Assembly (NCBI RefSeq): GCF_029525575.1
Contig: NZ_JAPDIA010000003.1
Span: forward strand, 186,001-250,000
From: Cohnella rhizosphaerae
Lineage (GTDB): Bacteria > Bacillota > Bacilli > Paenibacillales > Paenibacillaceae
Direction of reading: 5' to 3'
DNA length: 64,000 nucleotides
The translations under genes and the position numbers were made by a program. Positions 56,932 through 64,000 of this stretch are shown here, piece by piece (the stretch's first letter is position 1; every line of letters begins with the position of its first letter). The notes under the pieces are model-generated. The model made no database searches and had not been told where the DNA came from. It saw nothing but the letters and a program-made list of their open reading frames with translations.

Positions 56932-59035
56932 CTAATCGACCTTTGACAGCGCCAGGACGAACGCCTCCATGGCCGCATGCTCCGACTTCGCCCTCCATTT
57001 CGCCACGCGCGCCTGATCTCCGCTGAACCCGATCCGCAACGCATCTCTCAGCTGCGACAAGTAGGTTTCCCTATTCGCATTCCGGCTTTCTCCAGCTAAA
57101 TCTTGCACGAGCTTGCTCCAGTCCGGATTGGCTTGATCGTAATAGGAGCGTTCAGGGTACTGGCGCGCGAGCGCTTCGGCCTTAACCAAGTCGCCTGACA
57201 AATAAATAACGCTCGCGAGATAACTGCCGATAAACCGGTTGGAAGGATCATTTTCTTGCGCGTGTCGGAGCTGCGCCTCGCCTTCCCGGAACCTTTCTTG
57301 CTTGAGCAGCAGCGTACCATAGAGAGCCTGCGTGTAGCTTTCCACCTTTCCTTGCCGGGTTTCCTCGAGCATGCCGTAATACCGGTCCACCAAAGGCCAG
57401 TTCCCGACGCTTCCGTAATGCTCGATCAAGGTGGCCAGCGCACTTCCGCTATCGTCGACACTTGCCAGCTTCTCCAGGTACGTTAATGAAGCCGCGTCAA
57501 ATATCTGTTTTTGACCCGGCGCAGGGATCCCGAGAAGCTTAACGATCATCCGCAGACTATGATGATCCTGCTCATCCTGCGCGTAGTCCGCTTTGTACGC
57601 GGACAACGCTTCGTCCATGCGGCCCTCGAGCAGCAGACGGTCGGCTTCGGTGAGCGTGCGTGCCTTCAGGTAGAAAAACGGAAGATGACCCATCGTCTGC
57701 TCGTTCAACCGGTAGCCGTTGCTTCGCGTCAACAGTTGCCCGCCGACATCGTAGGCCTCTACGTTCCAGGAAAACCGGCTGGACGGATCGGCGAATCCGA
57801 GCAGATTGGAGGGATCAGGCAACTCCTTGTCGTCGAACTTTTTGTAGGAATAGCCTGTTGCGACGCCGTAAAGCGTTTCGAGCGGCAATTCGATGGCGTT
57901 GCGTTCGATATGATTTTTGATTGGGAAGACTACCAAGCCGTTATCGACGGGTAAGGCCCCGTTCAGGTTGTAGTACGCGGCGCCTTCGACGGGCTCCCAT
58001 TCGAACTGGACCGTATCGCCTGTAATGACCTGCTGATCCACGGGCGTATGCAGCTGAATTAATCTTTGCAACGTAATGTTGCGGGTCAACCGCTCGCCGC
58101 CCTGGAGGTCGATCCACTCCTCGTTATAGCCGGCCGGTCGCGTCCAGCCGTCGAGCTGCTCGAAGTTGAGGCCGATGTAAATGACGTAACTCCCGGGGGC
58201 AATGCCTTTGAACGTAAAGCGGCCTTCGGCGTCGGTCATCGTCTGGTAAGGCTCGTTATCAATCAGGCTGTGGTAGATATCCCTGCTGCTCCGCAAGTAC
58301 ACGCCGATGCCTGACATGCGCGTGCCGTCGCTTTTTTTTAATCGTACCGGATACGCTTGAAGCTGTAGGATCTCGCTGCTTTGAAATCCAGGTCTTGAGC
58401 TTCGCGACATTGTCGTTGAGATACGGATCCTGCCGGCTGGGGAGCTCGCCGAGTTCGTTCAACAAGCGCTCCGACGTGTCGGATTGCTCGGTATCCGCAT
58501 ATATCTTGGCGCGGGCAAACTTAAGCTCGTTTTTATGATTATCGTCAAGACTGGGGAGCTTTTTCTCCGTCCGCTCTAACGCGCGGATCGCATCTTCAAT
58601 CCTGCCAAGCTTTAAATATTCGAAGGCCAACTGCTTCGCCGCCCGAACCATATAGCCATCGACCGGGCCGCCTTCTGTGTAGGCTTCCAGGTACTTGAGC
58701 TTCTCTTCCCCCGTCCAGCGCGGCGCGTCCGGCAACGAGGTCACTGTCGACGAATCGAAGGTTCCGTCTCCCGCGATGACGTCGAATCTCGTCGCGCCCA
58801 AATCCGAGCCGTTCTCAATCATATAGCGCCGGATCAGCGCCCACTTGTCGTCTCCGGACGCGGCATCGAACGCGCGAAGCATTTCATTTTTTCCATTCGG
58901 TACCCCTTGCTCGAAGTGCTTTTTCGCGAGCGCGACCTGGACGCTCGGCATTATGAAGACTTGAAGCAAGACGAGCGAAGCGCACAGGACGGCGACAAGC
59001 GTGAAGAGATGCTTAACTTTGATCCTTACCTTCAA
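56932..59035 (-). CDS. Membrane-anchored TPR and carboxypeptidase-regulatory-like protein, frameshifted
   Basis: About 701 residues. One N-terminal helix (HLFTLVAVLCASLVLLQVFIM), a helical repeat region (TPR-like; ALERTEKKLPSLDDNHKNEL), a carboxypeptidase-regulatory-like beta domain (SGTIKKSDGTRMSGIGVYLRS; AEGRFTFKGIAPGSYVIYIG), an Ig-like part and further TPR-like helices to the end. The frame breaks at an eight-base run (58332-58339); seven bases join both parts within the beta domain. Its start overlaps the anti-sigma-like gene by 23 bp, so it is the third gene of a sigma-factor operon and may be its envelope sensor or effector. Confidence 0.75.
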
Positions 59036-59378
59036 CGCGCCTCACCGCCTTTTCAAAGTCCTCTTTCCAGTACGTATTGCCTCCCGCTTCGACGAGCTGC
59101 CGATCAGCGCGCGGCATGTCTCCCGCCAAGTCCCCCGGATCCGAATGCTCTTCAAACTGCGTCGCGAGCAAGATCACCAGCAGCACGGCGAAGCCGGCGC
59201 CGAGCGGGATCAAAGGCAGTTCGATCTCGTAATTCCACCAAGCGCGCAGCTTGGCCGGCAAGGAACGGGGATGGGTACGATTCAACACTTCCGTGCTTCT
59301 CGAAAAGTGCATTTCCTTAAGCTCTTCCTCCAGCTTCGCTCTCATGGACGCTTGCGCCTGCTCCGGTTTCATTCCCAT
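59013..59378 (-). CDS. Putative anti-sigma factor, single-pass membrane protein
   Basis: A 121-residue protein: cytoplasmic N-terminus of about 55 residues (MRAKLEEELKEMHFSRSTEVL), one helix (LPLIPLGAGFAVLLVILLATQF) and a short outer part. The position just after an ECF sigma gene, with overlap, fits an anti-sigma factor, although no ZAS zinc motif (HxxxCxxC) is present. Confidence 0.7.
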   Translation of the reverse strand: MGMKPEQAQASMRAKLEEELKEMHFSRSTEVLNRTHPRSLPAKLRAWWNYEIELPLIPLGAGFAVLLVILLATQFEEHSDPGDLAGDMPRADRQLVEAGGNTYWKEDFEKAVRRVEGKDQS

Positions 59379-59887
59379 CCTCCTGTTCCTCCAGCATGAG
59401 CTTCAGCTTCGCCCGGCCTCTCGCCAGCCTGGCCTTTACCGTATTCTCGTTGCCGCTCGTCTGTTCCGCGATCGGCCACGCTTAGTCCGGTGTAATAAAA
59501 CAAAACGATCGCTTCGCGATATTTGTAATCCAGCTTCAGCAGCGCCTCGCTTAGCATCTCGTTGCGCCATGCATCCATCAGGAGCGTCTCCGGGCCAGGC
59601 TCTTCTTCAGCCACCAATGTCTCTACCTGGGATAGAGGAAAGATTCGGCTCCAGCTCCACGTGCGCATCTTCATCCGGCACCGGTTCACCGCGATGCGCA
59701 GAAGCCAGCTTTGCAGACGGTCGGGATTCTGGAGCTGGCCGATCTTGCGGTAGGCCTGGATGAACGTGTCCATGACGGCTTCTTCCGCGGCTTGCTTATC
59801 TTTGACCAGCAGGAATGCCGTTCGCATCAATTCATCGCCGTACCGCGTCATTAACGCCCGAAGCGCGGCTTCGTCTTTCTCCTTCAA
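59317..59887 (-). CDS. ECF-family RNA polymerase sigma factor, frameshifted
   Basis: About 190 residues. Region 2 has ELMRTAFLLVKDKQAAEEAVMDTFIQAYRKIG and NPDRLQSWLLRIAVNRCRMKMR; region 4 is LDYKYREAIVLFYYTGLSVAD then, after a break near 59472, AEQTSGNENTVKARLARGRAKLKLML. Restoring a lost AT (GATC to GATATC) gives SVADIAEQ, the exact family pattern, so this one looks like a two-base deletion. The end at 59317 is that of the repaired frame. It heads a three-gene operon. Confidence 0.85.
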
Positions 59888-60076
59888 GCCTTGAACGATA
59901 TCCAGACCGCTTCCTCCTCCCCCGTAAGTAAGATGCGCGCTGCATGGATTCGGTTGCGCAAATATCGCCGGATCTTTTCAAGACATAGAAAATTTTAAAA
60001 ATTCCTTTACGAGAATATTCCCTATGTAGTATATTCTGGGCATGGATAAAACTTGAAGAAAAGGAGTTGGACTGAA

Positions 60077-60419
60077 GTGGAGAATGAAGAAGTAATTGCT
60101 TTTATCGACAACCTGGGTGCGGACTGGCAGGTTCAGCTTGCCAAGCAGCTTAGGGAGATGGTGCATCGGACGATTCCGTCGGTCGAGGAACGAATTCAGT
60201 ACAAGAAGCCCCATTTTCTGAAAAACGGTCATTATGCCGCGGTCATCTCGCCTTCGAAGGATGCCATCGCCTTTATGATCATGAACGCATCGGGGGATTG
60301 ATTTCCCGAAGGGCTTCGAAGGACCGCCGGAGCGCAAGTGGATCAAGATCAAGCAAGGCGTCGCGCCTGACTACGAGACGCTGTCCGCGCTGCTCGCCAA
60401 GGCCGCTGAATCGCTCTGA
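60077..60419 (+). CDS. DUF1801 (YdhG-like) protein, frameshifted
   Basis: A cytosolic protein of about 113 residues. IQYKKPHFLKNGHYAAVISPSKDAIAFMIMNASG and DFPKGFEGPPERKWIKIKQ fit DUF1801, a family of unknown function often linked to ArsR/AHSA1 genes. The frame breaks at G run 60292-60296; four G joins the parts. GTG 60077 follows AAAAGGAG at 10 bp; an in-frame TTG at 60053 overlaps that site and is unlikely. Confidence 0.82.
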
Positions 60420-60451
60420 TCCGGAGCGGGCGGGGGGGCGGATGATGCGGG

Positions 60452-60781
60452 ATGGAGCCGGATACGCTAGGCGCCTTGGCCGAGCCCACGCGACTGCGGA
60501 TCGTGGAGCTGCTGCGGGGCGGTCAGCTTACGGTAGGGGAGATCGCGAATGAACTGCACATTCGCCAGCCGCAGGCCTCGAAGCATCTAAAGGTACTGAG
60601 CGAAGCGAAGATCGTGGACGTGTACCCGGTCGCTAACCGGCGGATTTACAGGCTTCGCGCCCAGCCTTTTCAGGAGATGAACGAATGGCTCGGTACGTTT
60701 CGCAAGTTCTGGGAGGACCAATTCGGTCAGCTGGACGCGTATCTTTCTTATATTCAAAAGGAAAATAACGAGGAGGAATAA
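60452..60781 (+). CDS. ArsR-family transcriptional regulator
   Basis: A 109-residue winged-helix protein. LGALAEPTRLRIVELLRGGQLTVGEIANELHIRQPQASKHLKVL is the ArsR DNA-binding core. No metal-binding Cys cluster is present. It belongs to the subgroup that is always paired with AHSA1/SRPBCC genes; the next gene starts 2 bp after its stop. Confidence 0.93.
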   Translation: MEPDTLGALAEPTRLRIVELLRGGQLTVGEIANELHIRQPQASKHLKVLSEAKIVDVYPVANRRIYRLRAQPFQEMNEWLGTFRKFWEDQFGQLDAYLSYIQKENNEEE

Positions 60782-60783
60782 AA

Positions 60784-61278
60784 GTGGCAGACCAGGAAGT
60801 ATTGTTGACGCGCGAGTTCAACGCGCCTCGCGAGCTAGTATTCAAGGTATGGACGGAGGCGGAGCACTTCGGCAAATGGTGGGGCCCGAAGGGGTTCACG
60901 CTCGAGGTGAGCAAGATGGACGCCCGTCCGGGCGGCATGTTTCTCGGGTGCCAGAAGTCGCCTGACGGGATGAGCATGTGGGGGAAGTTCGTCTATAGGG
61001 AAGTCATTAAGCCGGAAAAGCTCGTCTTCGTCCAATCGTTCAGCGACGAACAGGGCAACACGATCCGGGCGCCCTTCAACCCGAACTGGCCGCTCGAGAT
61101 CATCAATATCCTGACCTTCGAGGAAGCGGACGGCAAGACCACGGTCACCTTCAGCGGCGGTCCGATCAACGCCTCGGAAGAGGAGATGGCGGCGTTCAAC
61201 GCGATGAAGCCGATGGTCAAGCAAGGCTTCGCCGGCACGTTCGAGCAGCTCGATCAATACCTGGCCAGCCAGCAATAA
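60784..61278 (+). CDS. AHSA1/SRPBCC-domain protein
   Basis: A 164-residue protein with the SRPBCC fold (LTREFNAPRELVFKVWTEAEHFGKWWGPKGFTL; MWGKFVYREVIKPEKLVFVQSFSDE). The family binds hydrophobic ligands in a cavity; ligand unknown. GTG start follows GAGGAGG. Paired with the upstream ArsR gene, which may respond to the same ligand. Confidence 0.92.
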   Translation: MADQEVLLTREFNAPRELVFKVWTEAEHFGKWWGPKGFTLEVSKMDARPGGMFLGCQKSPDGMSMWGKFVYREVIKPEKLVFVQSFSDEQGNTIRAPFNPNWPLEIINILTFEEADGKTTVTFSGGPINASEEEMAAFNAMKPMVKQGFAGTFEQLDQYLASQQ

Positions 61279-61286
61279 AGAGGAGA

Positions 61287-61326
61287 GCGGCGTTCCCGAT
61301 GCGGGAGCGCTGCTTTTCTGTTTTTA
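61287..61326 (+). terminator. Intrinsic terminator after the AHSA1 gene
   Basis: GCGGCGTTCCCG pairs with CGGGAGCGCTGC (with G-U pairs) around ATG and is followed by TTTTCTGTTTTT. Confidence 0.8.
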
Positions 61327-61417
61327 GCGGATTTTACAAGACGACTTGAAGCGGGGGCGCGCGATAACGCCCCATTAACACGGATGTGATAAGATGGGGG
61401 ACGGAGGTGGTATTCTG

Positions 61418-62224
61418 GTGAAGTTTATACGCTTGAAAGGGAATCTCGAGCAGCGCAACTTGGACAATCGCCTTTCTTACGAGCCGGATATTATCGAGTT
61501 CTACCTCAGCGAGCGCGATCTGGGCGATCAGGAACTTATCCGTGACCGTATCCGCCAGCTTCACGATCGTGGAGTCAAGCCGTATCTGCATCATCCGCCG
61601 ACGTACCGCGGGACGTATCTGGACATCTTGAGCGAAAATCCGGATGCGCGCCGATTTTACCATGAATCTTGCGAAACGCTCGCCCGCATCTGCGAGGAGG
61701 AGCGGGCCAAATGCGTCGTGCACGCCCACTACGTCCATACGGCCAGCTGCGGCAATGTTACCCGGGAGCGAACCGCGCTGCTGCGCGAAGAGATTCGCAA
61801 GATCATGGCGTATTCGCGGGACGCGTTCGTCTGGGAGGATTCGACGGAAGGGTTGTTCTCTTACGGCTGCAATCCGTATCTCATCGAAGATCTGATCGAG
61901 CCGCTGGCGCTTCCGCTGACGGTCGACGTGAGTCATACGTTTATCGGCTATCGCGGGGACAACGAGCGGCTGCGGGACATCCTCGAACGCACCGCGCCTT
62001 ACGCGCAATATTACCATCTCGTCGACAGCATGGGACTTGTGCACGATTCGCTGCAGCTGGGCCTGGGGAAGATCGATTGGCGCATGGTGAAGCCGCTCGT
62101 GCTGGGCAAGGACTTTATTTTCGAGATCACGCTGAGCGGGGATCACTCCGACTGTACGCCGATGGTGGAGAGCGCGCGTTATTTTGCGGACATCGAAGCG
62201 GAGGAACGCGTCGCGGCTAAATAG
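61418..62224 (+). CDS. Xylose-isomerase-like TIM-barrel protein
   Basis: A 268-residue protein of the sugar-phosphate isomerase/epimerase and endonuclease IV superfamily. Strand ends carry possible metal ligands: CVVHAHYVHT, FVWEDSTEG, LTVDVSHTFIG, YYHLVDSMG and FIFEITLSGDHSD. These His/Glu/Asp positions support a metal-dependent enzyme; the substrate is not evident. GTG 61418 follows GGAGGTGG. Confidence 0.82.
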   Translation: MKFIRLKGNLEQRNLDNRLSYEPDIIEFYLSERDLGDQELIRDRIRQLHDRGVKPYLHHPPTYRGTYLDILSENPDARRFYHESCETLARICEEERAKCVVHAHYVHTASCGNVTRERTALLREEIRKIMAYSRDAFVWEDSTEGLFSYGCNPYLIEDLIEPLALPLTVDVSHTFIGYRGDNERLRDILERTAPYAQYYHLVDSMGLVHDSLQLGLGKIDWRMVKPLVLGKDFIFEITLSGDHSDCTPMVESARYFADIEAEERVAAK

Positions 62225-62241
62225 AATAAAGCACATGCATC

Positions 62242-62277
62242 GCCGGGCATACGCTTGCTCTGGCGGTGTATTTTTTT
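62242..62277 (+). terminator. Intrinsic terminator after the TIM-barrel gene
   Basis: ATCGCC pairs with GGCGGT around a short stem and is followed by eight T. The sequence is very like that of the terminator at 26834-26875. Confidence 0.8.
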
Positions 62278-62320
62278 TGTGCTCAGAAAAACATTCGTCG
62301 TCCAATGAGGTTCTGGACCG

Positions 62321-62875
62321 TCACCGCACGCTGATGCCGTCGAGGAACAAGCTGACCAAATGAGCAATGCGAGATTTCGGCGAGTCATCGCCTTCAGCAG
62401 CCAGGGAGATCGCGGTTACGACGTACACCAGATCATCGAGGGTGATATCAGGACGAATAGCCCCCGCCTTCTGCGCATGGTCCAGTAATCGCAACCCCTC
62501 CTCGGTTGTCGCGTGGCAACCTGGCGTGCCGACTTGAAGAACAGTGCCTAGCGAAGCGGCAAGGCCACGATAAACGCTCGTATGCAGGGCGAGTTCTTCA
62601 AGATAGGCACGTACCCCGCTTGCCGGATCAAGTCCGGCAGATCTTTCCCGACTGGCTTGCGCGAATGACAAGAAACGGTCGCTGTAGGTTGCAGCCAAGA
62701 GCGCGTCGCGCGTAGGAAAGCGCCGATAGAGCGTCCCGATTCCAACGCCGGCACGCTTTGCGACGTCTTCCAGCGAAGCGCCGGCACCCCGCGCTACGAA
62801 GACCTCTTCAGCTGCGGCGAGGATACGTTCGCGGTTCCGTTGGGCGTCTGCCCGCAGTGGATGGATGTCAGTCAA
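62321..62875 (-). CDS. TetR-family transcriptional regulator
   Basis: A 184-residue dimeric repressor. The DNA-binding part is RNRERILAAAEEVFVARGAGASLEDVAKRAGVGIGTLYRRFPTRDALL in all but one gap of the standard pattern; the C-terminal half is a ligand-binding helical domain (TetR_C, SbtR-like). TTG start at 62875. It is divergent from an SDR gene whose promoter holds two inverted repeats, its likely operators. Confidence 0.92.
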   Translation of the reverse strand: MTDIHPLRADAQRNRERILAAAEEVFVARGAGASLEDVAKRAGVGIGTLYRRFPTRDALLAATYSDRFLSFAQASRERSAGLDPASGVRAYLEELALHTSVYRGLAASLGTVLQVGTPGCHATTEEGLRLLDHAQKAGAIRPDITLDDLVYVVTAISLAAEGDDSPKSRIAHLVSLFLDGISVR

Positions 62876-62996
62876 TGCGGTTCCCCCCTACGTCTTTTCA
62901 CCGTTATTTTCTTTGCTTTCTTTAGTGTAGTGAACGTCGGAGAAAGTGTCAAAAGGGATACAGAGGCTAAAAAAGCAGTCGTGTTTTTCATGCGAC

Positions 62997-63046
62997 TTGA
63001 AAAGTGGAGGATGCCTCCGTATAATAAGTGGAGTAAACCTCCACTT
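62997..63046 (+). promoter_or_regulatory. Promoter with two inverted repeats upstream of the SDR gene
   Basis: TTGAAA (62997-63002) and TATAAT (63020-63025) are 17 bp apart. GGAGG-ATG-CCTCC lies in the spacer (63006-63018), and AAGTGGAG-TAAAC-CTCCACTT lies directly after the -10 (63026-63046). Both share GTGGAG. Repression by the divergent TetR protein is likely. Confidence 0.7.
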
Positions 63047-63068
63047 AAAAGGAAAGAGGGCAGAGGAA

Positions 63069-63812
63069 ATGTCGAATCGATTTGAGAACAAGGTCGTCGT
63101 GATCACGGGCGGCAGCGATGGCATCGGCTTGATGACGGCCAAACTTTTTGCGACGGAAGGGGCGCATGTGTACATCACGGGGCGTCGGCAAGAACGATTG
63201 GATGAGGCCCTGAAGGAGATCGTCCGCGGGGCCGTCGGCGTCCAGGGAGATGTCGGCAACTTCGCCGACCTCGATCGGCTCTACGAGCGGATTCAACGAG
63301 ATCACGGCAAGATCGACGTCGTGTTTGCCAACGCAGGGATATCCGAGTCCGCGCCGCTCGGCGGCATCGAGGAAGCGCACTTCGATCGCGTGTTCGACAC
63401 GAACGTGAAGGGTATGGTCTTCACCGTTCAGAAGGCGTTGCCGCTCATGAAGGATGGAGGCGCGGTGATCCTAACCGGATCGGGGTCGGGCAGCAAAGGG
63501 TTTCCCAGTTTGTCGATCTATAGCGCCACGAAGGCCGCGATCCGCTCGTTCGCGCGCACATGGACGACCGACCTTAAGAGCCGTGGCATCCGCGTAAACG
63601 TGGTTTCCCCCGGCGTGATCCTCACGCCGGCAATCGAGACGTATCTCCGAGACAACGAAGGGGCCGAGGAAGCGATGAAGCAGATGACGCCATTCGGAAG
63701 ATTCGGCCAGCCGGACGAGGTCGCCAAAGCGGTGCTGTTCCTGGCATCGGACGAGAGCAGCTTCATCGCAGGCGAGGAACTGTTCGTGGACGGCGGATTT
63801 ATGGCGGTCTGA
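63069..63812 (+). CDS. Short-chain dehydrogenase/reductase
   Basis: A 247-residue NAD(P)-dependent oxidoreductase. It has ITGGSDGIGLMTAKLF (cofactor loop), TGRRQERL (Arg after the second strand suggests NADP), ANAG, ILTGSGSG with catalytic Ser, and YSATKAA with catalytic Tyr and Lys. C-terminal FLASDESSFIAGEELFVDGGF is typical. ATG 63069 follows AAAGAGGGCAGAGG. Probably induced when TetR releases its operators. Confidence 0.94.
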   Translation: MSNRFENKVVVITGGSDGIGLMTAKLFATEGAHVYITGRRQERLDEALKEIVRGAVGVQGDVGNFADLDRLYERIQRDHGKIDVVFANAGISESAPLGGIEEAHFDRVFDTNVKGMVFTVQKALPLMKDGGAVILTGSGSGSKGFPSLSIYSATKAAIRSFARTWTTDLKSRGIRVNVVSPGVILTPAIETYLRDNEGAEEAMKQMTPFGRFGQPDEVAKAVLFLASDESSFIAGEELFVDGGFMAV

Positions 63813-63884
63813 CGGTCTGTCTGCCCTATCGAATGTGGCACGAAGCTGGCCGGGAATAACAAATCCTGTCTGATTTGCAATAAC

Positions 63885-63918
63885 GCCGCGGCGCGCTCAC
63901 GCAGCGGCTTTTTTTTTG
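63885..63918 (+). terminator. Intrinsic terminator after the SDR gene
   Basis: GCCGC and GCGGC enclose a GC-rich centre and are followed by a long T run. The last 80 bases of the window after it show no gene. Confidence 0.7.
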
Positions 63919-64000
63919 CTATCCTGCATTCCGGCCCGAAACATGGTAGACTTTTCGTGTGATGCAAGCGGCGGATTCGGCCGTAGTGCGAAGGGACGCG

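Overview
The window is a chromosomal stretch of a GC-rich, endospore-forming, flagellated Gram-positive bacterium of the Paenibacillaceae; a Cohnella- or Paenibacillus-like genome fits best. The evidence is YesM/YesN-type two-component genes next to LplABC-type sugar transporters, a Spo0E-like phosphatase, MotA/MotB, two very large S-layer-homology (SLH) surface proteins, PadR-DUF1048-ABC and AI-2E-family genes, staygreen family protein, frequent GTG/TTG starts and GGAGG ribosome sites. No rRNA, tRNA, phage or insertion sequence was recognised.

Layout. 1-12.9 kb is a carbohydrate-use locus: tail of a PhyH-type dioxygenase, response regulator, sensor kinase, two permeases, binding lipoprotein, a large secreted glycoside-hydrolase-like protein and an MDR dehydrogenase; two perfect matches to the CcpA cre consensus lie in it. 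12.9-13.9 kb is a gene-free block rich in repeats and possible RNA structure. 13.9-19.4 kb holds an ABC exporter with its own OmpR-type two-component system. 19.6-26.8 kb is housekeeping (Spo0E-like, TadA, glucosaminidase, MotAB, zinc ribbon, GNAT, MFS, sulfurtransferase). 26.9-30.4 kb is an island: an AT-rich AIPR-type gene followed by 1.3 kb of apparently non-coding DNA that contains a remnant of a sulfurtransferase 3' end. 30.5-37.6 kb carries an ankyrin protein, an alpha/beta hydrolase behind twin palindromic operators, an FAD oxidoreductase, staygreen, an AI-2E-family permease, MarR and SDR. 37.6-51.8 kb is surface biology: two SLH giants, a HEYGH metallopeptidase-like secreted protein, a SWIM-type protein and a STAND-type ATPase regulator. 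51.9-64 kb holds a diguanylate cyclase, PadR/DUF1048/DrrAB-like cluster, an ECF sigma/anti-sigma/TPR operon, ArsR-AHSA1, a TIM-barrel protein and a TetR-SDR pair.

A warning for every reader of this annotation: about thirty reading-frame breaks are seen, nearly all of them one extra base in a run of 5-8 identical bases. Each break splits one otherwise well conserved protein, so the boundaries given here join the pieces. Most are probably sequencing errors; this can only be settled from reads or a resequenced strain.

Most interesting item: the AIPR gene with an apparent C-terminal S1-like domain, sitting in a low-GC insertion at the 3' end of a sulfurtransferase gene, with a second, divergent copy of that 3' end on the far side.
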